Assembly: GCA_910589415.1 (NCBI GenBank)
Contig: OU342637.1
Coordinates: 26,077,162-26,141,161 of the forward strand
Length of the DNA stretch: 64,000 nucleotides
Direction of reading: 5' to 3'
Source of the DNA: Malachius bipustulatus
Lineage: Eukaryota; Arthropoda; Insecta; Coleoptera; Melyridae
Part shown: piece after piece, positions 22,518-34,860 of the stretch
Position numbering within the stretch: the stretch's first letter is position 1
How the letters are laid out: the number at the start of each line of letters is the position of its first letter
Program-made: the position numbers and the translations under genes
Notes under the pieces: model-generated
The model's database searches: none
Told to the model about the DNA's origin: nothing
The model's input: the letters and a program-made list of their open reading frames with translations, nothing else

Positions 22518-24010
22518 CCTGACACCTCTTGCTGAATACTCTTCAAGCCAAAAGGATCGATAGGCCGTGCTTTCGCAGTCCCTATGCGTACTGAGCATCG
22601 GGATCAAGCCAGCATTTGCCCTTTTGCTCTACGCGAGGTTTCTGTCCTCGCTGAGCTGGCCTTAGCTTCCTTGTCAAAAAAAATGTTGGTCATTATTATG
22701 AAAGTTCTGTATTTTTTTTAGCAAAATTTCAGCAAAAAATATTTTATCAGTTTCTTAAGTCCGTGGCCGAAAGCATTAACCATTGGCCATTATTACGAAA
22801 TTTCCGATTTTTTCAAGGAATTTCTCGGCAAAATGTTTTTTTTTTCATCAGTTTCAGCCATTATTGTGACATTTCGGATTTTTAAAAGAAAATTTCACCA
22901 AAAATGAGATTTTATCAGTTTCTTATGTCCTTGGCCCAAAGCGAGGCTGCATGGCCATTATTGTGACATTTCGGGCATTTTTGGAACAAAATGTACCCAC
23001 ATTTTTTTTTTAGTTTCTCGAGTGCAAGGCAGAAAGCGTGGCTGACCATTTTATGAAACTTTAATTTTTTCAGGGAAATTTTCAGCAAAAATGATTTTTC
23101 AGTTTCAGCCATTACATATTATGAAATTTCGGATTTTTAAAGGAAAATTTCACCAAAAATGAGTTTTTGAGCTTTAGAGTCCTTGTCAAAAAGAATGTTG
23201 GTCATTATTATGAAAGTTCTGTTTTTTTTAGCAAAATTTCAGCAAAAAATATTTTATCAGTTTCTTAAGTCCATGGCCGAAAGCATTAACCATTGGCCAT
23301 TATTACGAAATTTCCGATTTTTTCAAGGAATTTCTCGGCAAAAATGTTTTTTTTTTCATCAGTTTCAGCCATTATTGTGACATTTCGGATTTTTAAAAGA
23401 AAATTTCACCAAAAATGAGATTTTATCAGTTTCTTATGTCCTTGGCCCAAAGCGAGGCTGGCCATTATTGTGACATTTCGGGCATTTTTGGAACAAAATG
23501 TACCCACTTTTTTTTTAGTTTCTCGAGTGCAAGGCAGAAAGCGTGGCTGACCATTTTATGAAACTTTAATTTTTTTCAGAGAAATTTTCAGCAAAAATGA
23601 TTTTTTCAGTTTCAGCCATTATTATGAAATTTCGGATTTTCAAAGAGCATTTTACCAAAAATCACTTTTTCAGTTTTTTGAGTCCATGGCGCAAGTAAGA
23701 TATAATTTCCTTAAAAGTTTTCAGTTTCGTAAGTCCATGATGGCCGAAAGCGTGGTTGGCCATTAATTATTTTAAAAAATCGGATTTTTGAAACTAAATT
23801 TCAGCAAAAATTATATTTTTCAGTTTCCTTAAAAAGTCCGTAGCCAAAAGCGTGGCGTGGTTGGCCATGATTTTAAAATTTCCGACTTTTTTGACCATAG
23901 AATTTCAGAAAATTAATTCTTTCAGGATATTTGGTCCCTGGCCAAAAGCGTGGCTAGCGACGATTTAAAAAATCCGATGTTGTTAACAAAATTTTGAAAA
24001 TTTTTGAAGA
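22190..24010 (+). repeat. Satellite block 1, ~100-bp monomers in a ~511-bp higher-order unit
   Basis: Monomers share CAGTTTC, GGCC.AAAGCG, GGCCATTATTATGAAATTTC, GGATTTTT and AATTTCACCAAAAATGA. The higher-order unit is clear from CAGTTTCTTATGTCC at 22916 and 23427 (511 bp apart). The preceding copy at 22222 is about 694 bp away because the 28S rRNA fragment lies within that unit. The same family occurs in opposite orientation at 26325-28640. Confidence 0.85.
22480..22665 (-). pseudogene. 28S rRNA fragment (domain V) inserted in satellite
   Basis: The reverse complement reads as 28S rRNA: GAGGACAGAAACCTCGCG, AGGGCAAATGCTGGCTTG, GCCTATCGATCCTTTTGGCT, CAGCAAGAGGTGTCAGG and GTTACCACAGGGATAACTGG, then CTTGTGGCGGCCAAG. 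This is the highly conserved peptidyl-transferase part of the large-subunit rRNA. Both ends switch abruptly to satellite. The uninterrupted satellite copy at 23161-23196 shows the junctions lie between GAGCT and TCCTTGTC, about six satellite bases being replaced. At 186 nt it cannot be a functional rRNA gene. It has several changes from the conserved sequence and no obvious target-site duplication. Confidence 0.92.
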
Positions 24011-26324
24011 ATTAAAATATTTAACATTGTAAAAAAAAAATTCAGATTAGCGATCTCCTCGGCCGCTAGTTTTTCTAGCCTTGAACACTGGTGAAGAAAG
24101 AAAATTTCCCGAAAACATGAGTTTTTACAAGAAAAAAAACATTGATTGAGTGGTTGATAACTACTAATGAGAAGTTTCTAATTTCTATTCCTACATTTTA
24201 ATTATAATTATGTTGAATTCCTCGAACACAAACCGCAAACAATGTGACCACTTCATCATCATAATATTTTAGGAGCCGCGCGTTATTAATAAAGCAACAC
24301 CTAGCGCGATAATTTTCGCACCAGATTTCACATGTCCAAACTGACAGTTTCGCATGGCAAACTGGCAATCAGCATTTTCCAGTTGGCGGCGTTCTCGGCA
24401 TTACACGTAGGCCAGGCTAGCAGCAATCTGGCACCGCTTCCTGATTTCCCGTCAAGCGAGGCGGTTAATAAGCAGAGCGCTTCTTAATGGCCTGAAAACT
24501 ATTTACCAGGAAGAAGTGTTGAAACTGGAGACACGTCGAAGCGTCCATAAATACGTCGCCCATTACCGACGCCGACGTTTATTTCCAGAGAGCGACGTCA
24601 CATCAACGGGTTTCAAGATGATCGCTCCCCTCCCCTTGCCGAGACACATGACACATCCTTGACAGCAGCTCTTTAATGTCTCGATTTACTTACAACTTAC
24701 AACTGAAACGCATTGCACTCTCACTCGATGTTAGGATATGTGTATATGACAATAATAGTGATGCGCTTGCGCTTTGAATTAGCCCCGCTGATATTATCTG
24801 ATATACCGTTTCATCTTCGGTTCCGCGCGATTTGGGTAGTTGTACCTAAGCCTGCTAGTAGTATTTCCTTATTCACTCTGATCATTATTGTAGATACAAT
24901 GCTCTAATGATAATTACACAAATTAACCTGATAAAAAAAAAACGCAAAGCTAGGCGGATTTATATTTATTTATCTGTGACCTGTAAAATTACAAGCCGAT
25001 TAAAATCCTGCTGAGCAGAGAATAATTTGCACGCGATAATCTCTAAACTCTGAGCTCGGAGCCGTTGCGTTTTGCAAACAATCGTTATGAGTAATAAATG
25101 AACAGAGACCCATTAAGGTCGCTGTAAAAGTCTTCCAAACAACGCTCCATTGTTTGCACTTTAATAACAATAATTAAATATCTTTGAATGAGTTTCTTTC
25201 TTCGGCATTAATTGATTCCTACTTTCTATTCACTCCATCAATTAGCGCCCGTGCTGTGAAAAGCATTAGATGCTCTCCGATAAATAGACCCCAATATTTA
25301 AACATCTATTATCTTTGGATATTTATTATACTGATGATGGTGGTACTGGCTGAGTCATTGTGCGATCTCTTGTGATCATATCTCGGACTAGCTTTTACTC
25401 CCGAAAATTGGCTCAAAAATTTAGTATTGAATAACAGATGACAGTTGTGGGAATGGATGCAAATAGCTGGTCAAAGTAGATGCGTGAAAAAAAACATTAA
25501 AGAACCAATTACAACTTCCTGAAATAAACTATAGCCTGTCAAGACCAATTATTTGATGATACAATCTCTTGGTTTTATGAAATGTTAACATACCATATGG
25601 TTAAATAAGCTTGAATTAAATTACCGTGTGCATTGTGTTTTGATGGGTAACGAGACGGTAAATCCAACCAGCCAGACTTTCTATCTATCTACGATCATTT
25701 TCTTTCTTCATGGCAATAGATTCGTCTTGATCATTGAAGATCATCAGCAGCATCTAAGAGCAATTTGACTCGATTGTATTTTCATTGTCATTGCAGGAAC
25801 GTATTTTTCTGACCCAATCCAAATTTGATAAGAACAGACGTCGGAGGAGTAGCTAGAACATGACGCAGCGTGTTGGAGTGAGCGTAGCCATCAGATGCAT
25901 TTCCTCGCTCCACAGGACCGTGACTAATTTGATATTATACTTTTATTTTCTACGGCAAATAATGTATCGTTTACATTACACGTTCCACGGATACGTGACC
26001 AGCTCACTCGGGTTAAAAATGCGTGCCGCCGTCTTCTTGTGGTAGGTACACAGCGTGAACAGGAGATGTTGCGAAACACATTATAACATGGCACTTCCTC
26101 AGTTTAAGCACCAGTCATTTATTTGGGTTATGTGTTATGTGTGTGGTCAGATTTTTCAACACAAATTGAATCACTTTAGCGAAACTATAAACTTACACCG
26201 CAACCGCGGTTGATTTGAGAGCACCTACTGGATTCCTCAATTAAAATATTTTCTTTAAATCTTCCAATATGGTGTCTAAAATTGTCAAAAGATGCAAAAA
26301 ATGGGACTTTTTCTTGAACAAATC
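24011..26324. other. Single-copy spacer between inverted satellite blocks
   Basis: About 2.3 kb of unique, non-satellite sequence without a supported gene. The 61-64-codon frames (24713, 25184, 25860) have no recognisable domain. It would form the loop if the two satellite blocks paired. Confidence 0.5.
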
Positions 26325-28640
26325 AGAGCTTTCCTAATAATGACCAACACGCTTTCTGCCATGGACTCGATAGTGAAGTGAAAAGTCATTTTTGGTAAAA
26401 TTTTCCTTTAAAAATCCGAAATTTCATATAATGGCTGAAACTGAAAAAATAATTTTTGCTGAAAATTTCCCTGAAAAAAAATTAAAGTTTCATAATAATG
26501 ACCAGCCACGCTTTCTGCCTTGCACTCAAGGCACTAAAAAAATTTGGGGAAATTTTGTTCCAAAAAAGCCCGAAATTTCACAATAATGTCCAGCCTCGCT
26601 TTGGGTCAAGGACATATAAGAAACTGATAAAATCTAATTTTTAGTGAAATTTTCCTTTAAAAATCTGAAATGTCACAATAATGGCTGAAACTGAAAAAAA
26701 AAACATTTTTGCCGAAAAATTCCTTGAAAAATCGGAAATTTCGTAATAATGGTCAGCCATGCTTTCGGTCACAGACTTAAGAAACTGATAAAATATTTTT
26801 TGCTAAAATTTTGCTAAAAAAATACAGAACTTTCATAATAATGACCAACATTCTTTTTGACAAGGACTCTAGAGCTGAAAAACTCATTTTTGGTGAAATT
26901 TTCCTTTAAAAATCCGAAATTTCATAATAATGGCTGAAACTGAAAAATCATTTTTGCTGAAAATTTCCCTGAATAAAATTAAAGTTTCATAAAATGGTCA
27001 GCCACGCTTTCTGCCTTGCACTCAAGAAACTAAAAAAATTTGGGAAATTTTGTTCCAAAAAAACCCGAAACTTCACAATAATGACCATCCTCACTTTGAG
27101 CCAAGGACATAAGAAACTGATAAAATCGTTTTTGCCAAAATTTTGCTTAAAAAGACAGAACTTTCATAATAATGGCCAGCGCGCTTTTTGCCATCGACTC
27201 AAGAAACTTAAAATCTCATTTTTGGTGAAATTTTCCTTTAAAAATCCGAAATTTCATAATAATGGCTGAAACAGATAAAATAATTATTTCTGCTGAAAAA
27301 CTCCTTTAAAAATCCGAAATTTCATAATAATAGCTGAAACTGAAAAAAATCATTTTTGTTGAAAAATTTCCTGAAAGTTTCATAATAATGGTCAGCCACA
27401 CTTAAGATACTGAAAAACTTTTTGGGGAAATTTTGTTCCAAAAAAGCCCGAAATTTCACAATAATGTCCAGCCTCGCTTTGGGCCAAGGACATAAGAAAC
27501 TGATAAAATCATTTTTGCAAAAATTTTGCTTAAAAAAGGCAGAACTTTCACAATAATAGCCAACACGCTTTTTGCCTTGGGCTCAAGAAACTTAAAAAAA
27601 AAAGTCATTTTTTCCCTTTAAATTCCGAAATTTCATAATAGTCGCTGAAACTGAAAAAAATATTTTTGCTGAAAAATTCCTTTGCAAAAAAATCAAAAAA
27701 TTCATAAAAATGGCCAGTCTCGCTTTCTGCCATGGAATCAAGACACTGAAAAGATCATTTTTGCTGAAATTTTGCTCAAAAAAGACAGAAATTTCATGAT
27801 AATGGCCAACACGCTTTTTGCCATGGACTCAAGAAACTGAAAATCTCATTTTTGGTGAAATTTCATAATAATGGCCAGTCACGCTTTCGGCCATGCACTG
27901 AAGAAACTGAAAAAAATAATTTTTGGGTAAATTTTGCTCAAAAAAGCCCTACGTAATAATGGTCAGCCACGCTTTCGAGTACTTTCGACCACAAACTTAT
28001 GGAACTGATAAAATAATTTTTGCTGAAATTTTGCTCAAAAAATACAGAATTTTCGTAATAATGACCAACACGCTGATATCTGCCAAGGACTCAAGAAACT
28101 GAAAAAGCCATTTTTTGGTGAAAATTTCCGTTAAACATCCGAAATTTCATCATAATGGGCGAAACTGAAAAAAAACATTTTCGCTGAAAAATTCCTTGAT
28201 ATAAAATCCGAAATTGCATAATAATGGCCAGTCACGATTTCGGCCATGCACTCAAGAAACTGAAAAAAAAACATTTTTGGGAAATTTTGCTCAAAAAATA
28301 GATACCTAAATTTAGTAATAACGGTTAGGCCACGCTTTCGGCCATGGACTGATGAAACTGATAAAATCATTTTTGATAACTTTTCTAATAATTGCCTTCT
28401 GCCATGGACATAAGAAACTGAAAAAATCATTTTTGGTGAAATTTTCCTTTAAAAATCCAAAAATTCATAATAATGGCTGAAACTGAAAAAAATAATTTTC
28501 CTGAAAATTTCCTTTAAAAAATCCGAAATTTCATGATAATGGCCAACATGCTTTCTGCCATGGACTCAGGAAACTGAAAAAATCATTTTTGGGGAAATTG
28601 TGCTCAAAAAAACCCGAACTTTCATGATAATGGTCACCCT
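26325..28640 (-). repeat. Satellite block 2, same family as block 1, inverted
   Basis: Carries the reverse complement of the block 1 monomer: AAAAATCCGAAATTTCATAA, TAATGGCTGAAACTGAAAAA and TTTTGGTGAAATTTTCC. The ~500-bp higher-order period is visible from CTTTCTGCCTTGCACTCAAG near 26511 and 27006. Monomers become more divergent towards 28600. No rRNA fragment is found here. Confidence 0.85.
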
Positions 28641-28842
28641 CGCCGTAAATAACGAAAAAAAAATTGCAGGAAATTGACGGAAGTTCCTTTCCCTTCCCAA
28701 TAAGTTTGGGCTTATCGTTTCTCTGAAATTGCTTTTTGGCAATGTCAAACTTACTGACGGAGTGACTGCACACAATTTCCGTATTTTTCCTTCCTGCTTG
28801 CACACTGCAACCCACCGGGAGGTGAAGAAACCGGACCAAAAG

Positions 28843-28962
28843 ATGAGAGCTCGTCGGCCGAAAGGGACAGAGTTTTTCGTATTGTTCGCTTTGTTCGTTA
28901 TTGGGAGTTGTTATTCGTCAGAAAGTGCCGTTATCAACACTGAAATGAACTTGTCTGGATAG
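28843..28962 (+). CDS. Possible small secreted peptide (39 aa) or signal-peptide exon
   Basis: The frame starts in an acceptable context (AAAAGATGAGA) and encodes a basic N-terminus (RARRPKG) followed by a hydrophobic core FFVLFALFVIGS and small residues (SSESA) resembling a signal peptidase site. The stop is only 39 codons in. A GTATAA donor-like word follows the stop (28967), so it cannot extend the frame. A longer frame (28729-28962) includes upstream residues without clear meaning. No family recognised. It could be a chance frame next to the satellite. Confidence 0.25.
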   Translation: MRARRPKGTEFFVLFALFVIGSCYSSESAVINTEMNLSG

Positions 28963-30053
28963 TGAGGTATAATGAGCTTTACCTAGGTCCTTTACCCTAT
29001 TAGGGAAATTTCTGACTAACCTAATTAACAAACGGTTGATTAATTAATTTAACCTTTGCAATATACCTTTTTTCAACCAATCTAAATAATTTTTTGAACC
29101 AATCTAGATTTCAGAAAAGCTTCAACCGATGTAGTAACTGTTAATGAATCTTATTTATAGAAGAGAACACTCCACTCTGAAATGATTAATGTTTCAGCAT
29201 ATAACCAAATGAAATATTAATCAATTTAAATGTGGAAATTATATATTAATTCTGAATAAATTTGCATGTCATAGTCTACACTTAACTTAACTATAAATTA
29301 TCCTAGGCTCCAGTAAATTTATAAAGGTTTTAATTTACAATATTCCATTTAGGAACGAGGGTCGCAATTATTTACCCATCTCCCTGGTAGTTGTAAGTAT
29401 ATACTAATGGTATGCCAGGTGATGATGCAATTAAAAAATGTCAATAATAACAAGACCCCCTCCCCCTTAAAAAAATTGAAACGAATTGCATCTTCATGCT
29501 TTAACATCCAGATTATCCATCATCCATGGCGTCCGTAATAAGCCAGAAATCCGGGCATATTAGTGCGAGAAATCCGGTTTGACAACAAAGCAATTTGCAT
29601 ATTAATCGGGCTGATGTAAATGCAAAAAGGTGAAGAATTCAACTGCGATAATAACACCCGTGAAATTTGTAAACAAGTCCTTCCTGAATTATTTATGTTT
29701 TCTTTGTAACAAAACACTCATCGTGGACGGGAGTGGTGTGTGGTAGAGTGGTGCGTAGGTACTTATTAAAAAATTTCCTGTCTAAACGATCAAAATAGTG
29801 ATTTCCTGTTGCAATTTGCATAATGTTTATGAGTGCTCTTGTCTTCGCTGCTGGGTATTATTTTAATGAGGCTCAGTTAAAGCTGGAGCGAAAACAATTA
29901 AATGAAAAATTGGTGGAATAAACTGATTTATGTTTTTCTTCTTAATTTTGGTTTCCCATTATGCCTCGTGGATAACCCACGGAAGAAACGCGGCAACGAA
30001 AATTGGGGCTAATGACAAATGAATTGTGAAAATAAAATTATAAAAAATATACA
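28963..30053. other. Non-coding, no gene supported
   Basis: AT-rich sequence with no repeats or recognisable frames. Confidence 0.3.
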
Positions 30054-30441
30054 TTTTTTTCGTTCCGGCTAACTTCACATCTCTCTGCAAGCTAAAAGAC
30101 TGGTTTCTGGGAGTCGAAACTTACCCACGCCGTTTGACTATCCCCCAAAAATGAATGGACCAGTCGTTTGTCCGCCCCCTCATAAAAAAAACTTGAGCGA
30201 AAATAATAAAGTATCACAACGAATTCTCTTCGCTATCGGCTAACTTCACATAATTTAAAAAATTTCGTATTTGTGCCTCATCGTTCGATCATCGCTTGAC
30301 CTCCCGATAAATTTGTTTTACCACGTCCAGAAAAAAATCCGTTCCGTCCAACTTCATAATTCCGGTCGAGAGCCCCAGAAACAAACCCATCAGGTTCCAG
30401 AGAGAATTGTAGAATTGTGAAGTTAGCCGGAACGAAAAAAA
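30054..30441. mobile_element. Fold-back/TIR element, ~390 bp
   Basis: The left arm (30054-30079: a T run, then CGTTCCGGCTAACTTCACA) is perfectly inverted at 30416-30441 (TGTGAAGTTAGCCGGAACG, then an A run). A partial third copy, TCGGCTAACTTCACAT, lies near 30236. No coding capacity. Confidence 0.55.
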
Positions 30442-32589
30442 AAATTATATCTTTTTTCTGGACCTGGTTAATCGAATACGGTATAATGCGATTGTTTTTC
30501 CCGGCTCACTTCACGAAGCTTAAAATGACGTGTATCATAAGTAGGGGGTGGCGCCATTTAAAATTTCTTAATTGGGATGTGGAGCTTTAAGGGTTGAGGG
30601 GGGTCATTTTTGTTCCCCCTGCATGATCCAAAGGTTTTTTTTGCGATTTTGTACAACTTTTGAAGAAACCGCCACCGTTTTTTTTTATGGTAATGGCATC
30701 TAGAAATGACCCAGAGAAATAAGGTAAGTTTGGCAGCGACTATAATGACGACGCGCATTCTCAGATCTGGATCCTGGAGCGTTAGCGATCTAGAACGCCC
30801 AATTCATATAGCCTTCGTCCCTCTTTCTCGACCAATCGAAAATGTCTAGCTGGGTAATTGCGACTAATAGGCCCCTCGTAACAAAGACCCAGTAAGTTAT
30901 TAGTGAAAATTGAAAAATGTCGTGTTAGTGCGATTTAGAAGAAGACACGAGGTGACAATTATTATTACCTACCAGGTACAGGTAGGTAGGTACTAATAAA
31001 GCGATAACTACAACATGACAAGATTTTACACACACACAAAGGACTCACAACCGAGTTGGAGCTCAACGAGCCCAAACAAAGTGAATGGACTGAGACGCGG
31101 TAACGTAGTAAATGTCAAATACGTGATTTTCCGTCGACACCTTCCCCGGTATAATTCCGCGCCTGAACCGTGACGAAGAAGCCCCATTACGGCGACGTTC
31201 TCGCTCAGACTTACGTAATAATAACGTGACGTGGAAAGGTAAGTTCAGTTGTACTTGGGGGCAATTAATACATTTGCCCGCGCCGAGTCGTCGACCCCGC
31301 GTCGCGTCGTGTATCCATTTACGACTTGCCAGTGCCGGTGCCACAACTACACTCGATATTAGGATGCTAAAATTGTCACTACGCGGCTCACCGACAACCT
31401 CTCTCTGTCTGGAATAAATTTGCAGTAAACATGTTATACCTACATGTTATACATGAGCCGACTTAATTATAACAACTTGCCTACACTGACTCCGGAGAAC
31501 GTCTACGCGAGCCAACTGTTTCAAGTTATTCTAGCCGTGACTTATTCAATTTGGATTCACGCGGTTATGCACTGAAAATAAAACTATTAGCTATTGCGGA
31601 ATTTATTATAAATTTATACGTCGTAAAACTGGACGACCGGTTCCCAGATTTATTGCTCACACAAATATGTTAATGGGAAAAGCTGAAATTGACAGTTATC
31701 GTTATAGTTGTGTCAACAATGGTAGATCAAAGAGATGACGGAATTATTATTTTTACAACATTCTATTTATTATTACGAACCCGTTATTGTGGAGTTTGTT
31801 TACTACGATTTTTCATTTGTCATTGTTGTCATCAATAAGCTCAAAATGATCCACATAAATCTAAAGCAATAAACTAATTATCCCAGATTTCGTCTCCTCT
31901 TAAATACTCGAATTATTTAAATTTGTCAGCGTTAACGATTTCACAACTTATCAAGAGAAAAATCATTTTTTAGGTCGCCGGCTCAGCTTGCCAAATACCA
32001 AGGTAGGGGTGCGTACCACCAGAGCATTTTTTAAGCATCCATTTTTCTTTTTTACTCTTTCAATAAGGCATCTTGAGGTCTCTTCCAGGAACTCGCTTGT
32101 TATGAAGAGTGCGTGAATATTTTTTTTATAGAAAGATTTTCCCGTCTTGAAAAGCAAAAAAAAGATGATTCCTACGGCCAGAAATCAATTTCCGGTATAT
32201 CGCAGACGAATTTATTTATTGAGAATCATAATAGTTGAAGTCATCCGAGGGCTCAGCGCACGACTCGGAGGGGTTTGAAACTGATATCGGCTCATCTCGC
32301 CAGATAGGTAGATAGGCGCGCATGTCATCAGAGCATTTTTTATGCAGCATTTTCTTTTAGTTTAATCTTAAAAGGTGTCTTGAAATCTCTTCCAGGAGCT
32401 AAACTCTCGTTATGAAGAGTGAATAATTTTTGCGAAAGGCAAAAACGACGATTCCTACGACCAGAAATCAATTCCCGGATAATCTTCGGTAAAGTGAGAT
32501 ATTGTCATGGTGCATTTGTATTCTAGGGCATGATATCGTGGTCACCGTTCCTGTGGGGTAGTGTTGGACTGATCAGCTGAATTCATCCA
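30442..32589. other. Non-coding with a GC-rich patch and a donor-like site at 31239
   Basis: GTGGAAAG then GTAAGT (31239-31244) is a consensus plus-strand donor after a CpG-containing stretch (31140-31238). The minus-strand 93-codon frame there shows no domain. The segments near 31975-32170 and 32220-32470 resemble each other (GCTC.GC...GAGCATTTTTTA, CAGAAATCAATT.CCGG), a diverged ~300-bp duplication. Confidence 0.3.
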
Positions 32590-33330
32590 CAACAATTTCC
32601 CGAAACCACAACTAATCCGCTCGAGGCCAACGGAAAACTCCCGCGAGTTTTTCGAGCGCCATTTCTTGAGACTTACCCCAATTAGAAGCTCTTTTGCTGC
32701 GAATTTACAAAAACCAACTTTTCTGGTGAATAAGTGGGAAAGCTCAATCGCGGATAATTTCCCCGGTAACCAGAGGCCAACGAAAAATTCCCACAAGTTT
32801 TTCGAGCGCCATAAATTGAGACCTTACCCCTTGTAGGGGGTGTGTGTGTATAGCAGCGAATTCCAAAAAACCCCACTTTTTTTGTGGAAAAGTGGAAAAG
32901 CTCAATCGTGGATAATTCTCCGAGGCTAACGAAAAATTCCCACGAGGTTTTTGAGCGCCATAAATTAAGACTTACCCCTTTTAGGGGGTGTTGTGCACTT
33001 TTGCAGCGAATTCCAAAAAACAACTTTTCTGGTGAACAAGTGGGAAAGCTCAATCGCGGGTAATTCCCCGGTAACCCGAGGCTAACGAAAAATTCCCACA
33101 AGTTTTTCGAGCGCCAAAAATTGATACTTACCCCTTGTAGGGGGTTTATTGCAGCGAATTCCAAAAAAAAACCACTTTTTTGGCGAAAAAGTGGAAAAGC
33201 TCAATCGTGGATAATTCTCCGCTAACCCAAAGCGAACTAAAAATTCCCACGAGTTTTTCGAGCGCCATAAATCGAGACTTACCCTCATAAGGGTGTGTTT
33301 TACTGCGAATTCACAAATAAAGGCGCCAAA
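32590..33330 (-). repeat. Tandem repeat, ~140-155-bp unit, about 5 copies
   Basis: Each unit has AAAAATTCCCACAAG or CACGAG, TTTTTCGAGCGCCATAAATT, GACTTACCCC, TAGGGGGT, GCAGCGAATTCCAAAAAA, GTGG.AAAGCTCAATCG and GGATAATTC. The minus-strand frames of 84-160 codons are repeat translations with a recurring WRSKNSWEFF-like phrase, not genes. Confidence 0.8.
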
Positions 33331-34779
33331 ATTAAAATTATACTTGGACATAAATCGCCAAAACTGATTCTGCGCATTACCATTTTGTCATTTTGTATTT
33401 TTGACGGTTCTATTCCTTATTTTATTTTTATTCGCTTCCCGTCTCCACAGACAGCACAATTTTTAATTAATCCAATTCCGGTAACACTCCAAGCGAGTTC
33501 CTCTTCCTACACTCGGCACCTTTTACGATTCCGCATAAAACTCCCCCGGCCGAATTCCGGTTAACACGTGTGGTGTCATGTGGTTTCCAATAAACATCGA
33601 TTAGAGAGGAGTTCCATTAGGGCCCGAGCCCATCGGTGCGAGGATAAACCATTGCCCGGAGGGCGACGAGTGAGTAATAAGCACATTTGACGTGTCCCTC
33701 TTCCCGGAGCCCGATAAAGGGTCACAGAGCCCTACGTCGTTCGTTCGTCCGTCCGCCGGGGGGCCTCTTTCACCCCTATTTGTATTGTGCGTACAGTCGT
33801 GCCGGCATATGGCGACAGCATGTCGCTCAAGGTTGGAAACCCTAATTATTACCCAATGGGAGCGGGTATTCCACTATGATCTAATAAACTCGGCTCGAGG
33901 GCCCTTCTCGCTGTCATTATCATCTCATCGCCTGAACAATTAACCTATAAAAATATGAGAAATCGAATCTAAAACTGTAATAACAGAAGTGGGATAGCTG
34001 AAACTTTATAAGGACGTCGACATCTCTTAGTTCATATTTGTTCCATTCAAGACAATAAAGGCGATAAAAAAAAATTAAACCGCGATCGTTCCGCAAAGAC
34101 GCTTTAATTAAGTAAGAACCGTTACAAAATATAAAAGTCGTTAAAATCTCCAATGAGGCAAATGACACCGACACTGACACTATTAGTCATTCGATAGCAA
34201 CAAGAAAAACTCTCATTAAACAAACCAAAACCACGGAGAAGGAGTTGTTTGCATTCACGCCACCCAATCGATTCTTATCTCCTTTTTAAATGGCCGATTT
34301 CTTATTTTTTCCGGCGAGACGAGAGAATCTGGCGCGGATAATATTTCATACCTACATCGTATCGAATAACGAACGTGACATGTGACGTTTCATGTCGAGC
34401 TACCCTAAAGCAAGAGTGAAAGATAATCTTTTATACGGTAAACGCACAGAAATAACCCTGAAAAGGGACTAAATCCCCCGATGTTAGAGGATCATCGAAG
34501 GGACAGTTATTTGTGAAGGGCGACGGAGCAGGTCTAGGGGGAAATGACCTAAGTCTGACTTGATTTAGATCAAGTTTTCTATAAGCAAACCCATCGTGTC
34601 GATTGTCCACTTTTATCTAGTCTATTTTTTTAAGGTCTTTTCAACTTTATTTTATAATTTTACAATTTTTTTATTAAATCAAAGTAATCAAACTAACATA
34701 TACATTATTGTTTGCGAGTAGATTTTTATCCGAGTATGCTACGATGTTAAATAAGCGAGTTAAGGGTTGTTGAAGTTAA
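33331..34779. other. Non-coding, moderately GC-rich at 33600-33800
   Basis: No domain-bearing frame. The GC-rich patch contains CpG-rich CGTTCGTTCGTCCGTCCG and may be regulatory. Confidence 0.3.
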
Positions 34780-34860
34780 AGAGCTGACGTCACAACAGCC
34801 GCGGTACCTCATAGTAACGGATATAACTCGCGATTGGAAGCAGATATCGAAGTGCCGTTT
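34780..34860 (+). repeat. Dispersed repeat, copy B
   Basis: Shares two exact blocks (26 and 23 nt) with 14304-14363 in the same order and orientation, with about 23 additional bases between them. Confidence 0.7.

Noticed and set aside
22416..22607. 63-codon minus frame at the rRNA fragment
   Set aside because: It is a translation of 28S rRNA, not a protein gene.
32542..33351. Minus frames of 84-160 codons with recurring WRSK..WEFF phrases
   Set aside because: Translations of a ~150-bp tandem repeat; the apparent protein repeat follows the DNA repeat and shifts frame with it.
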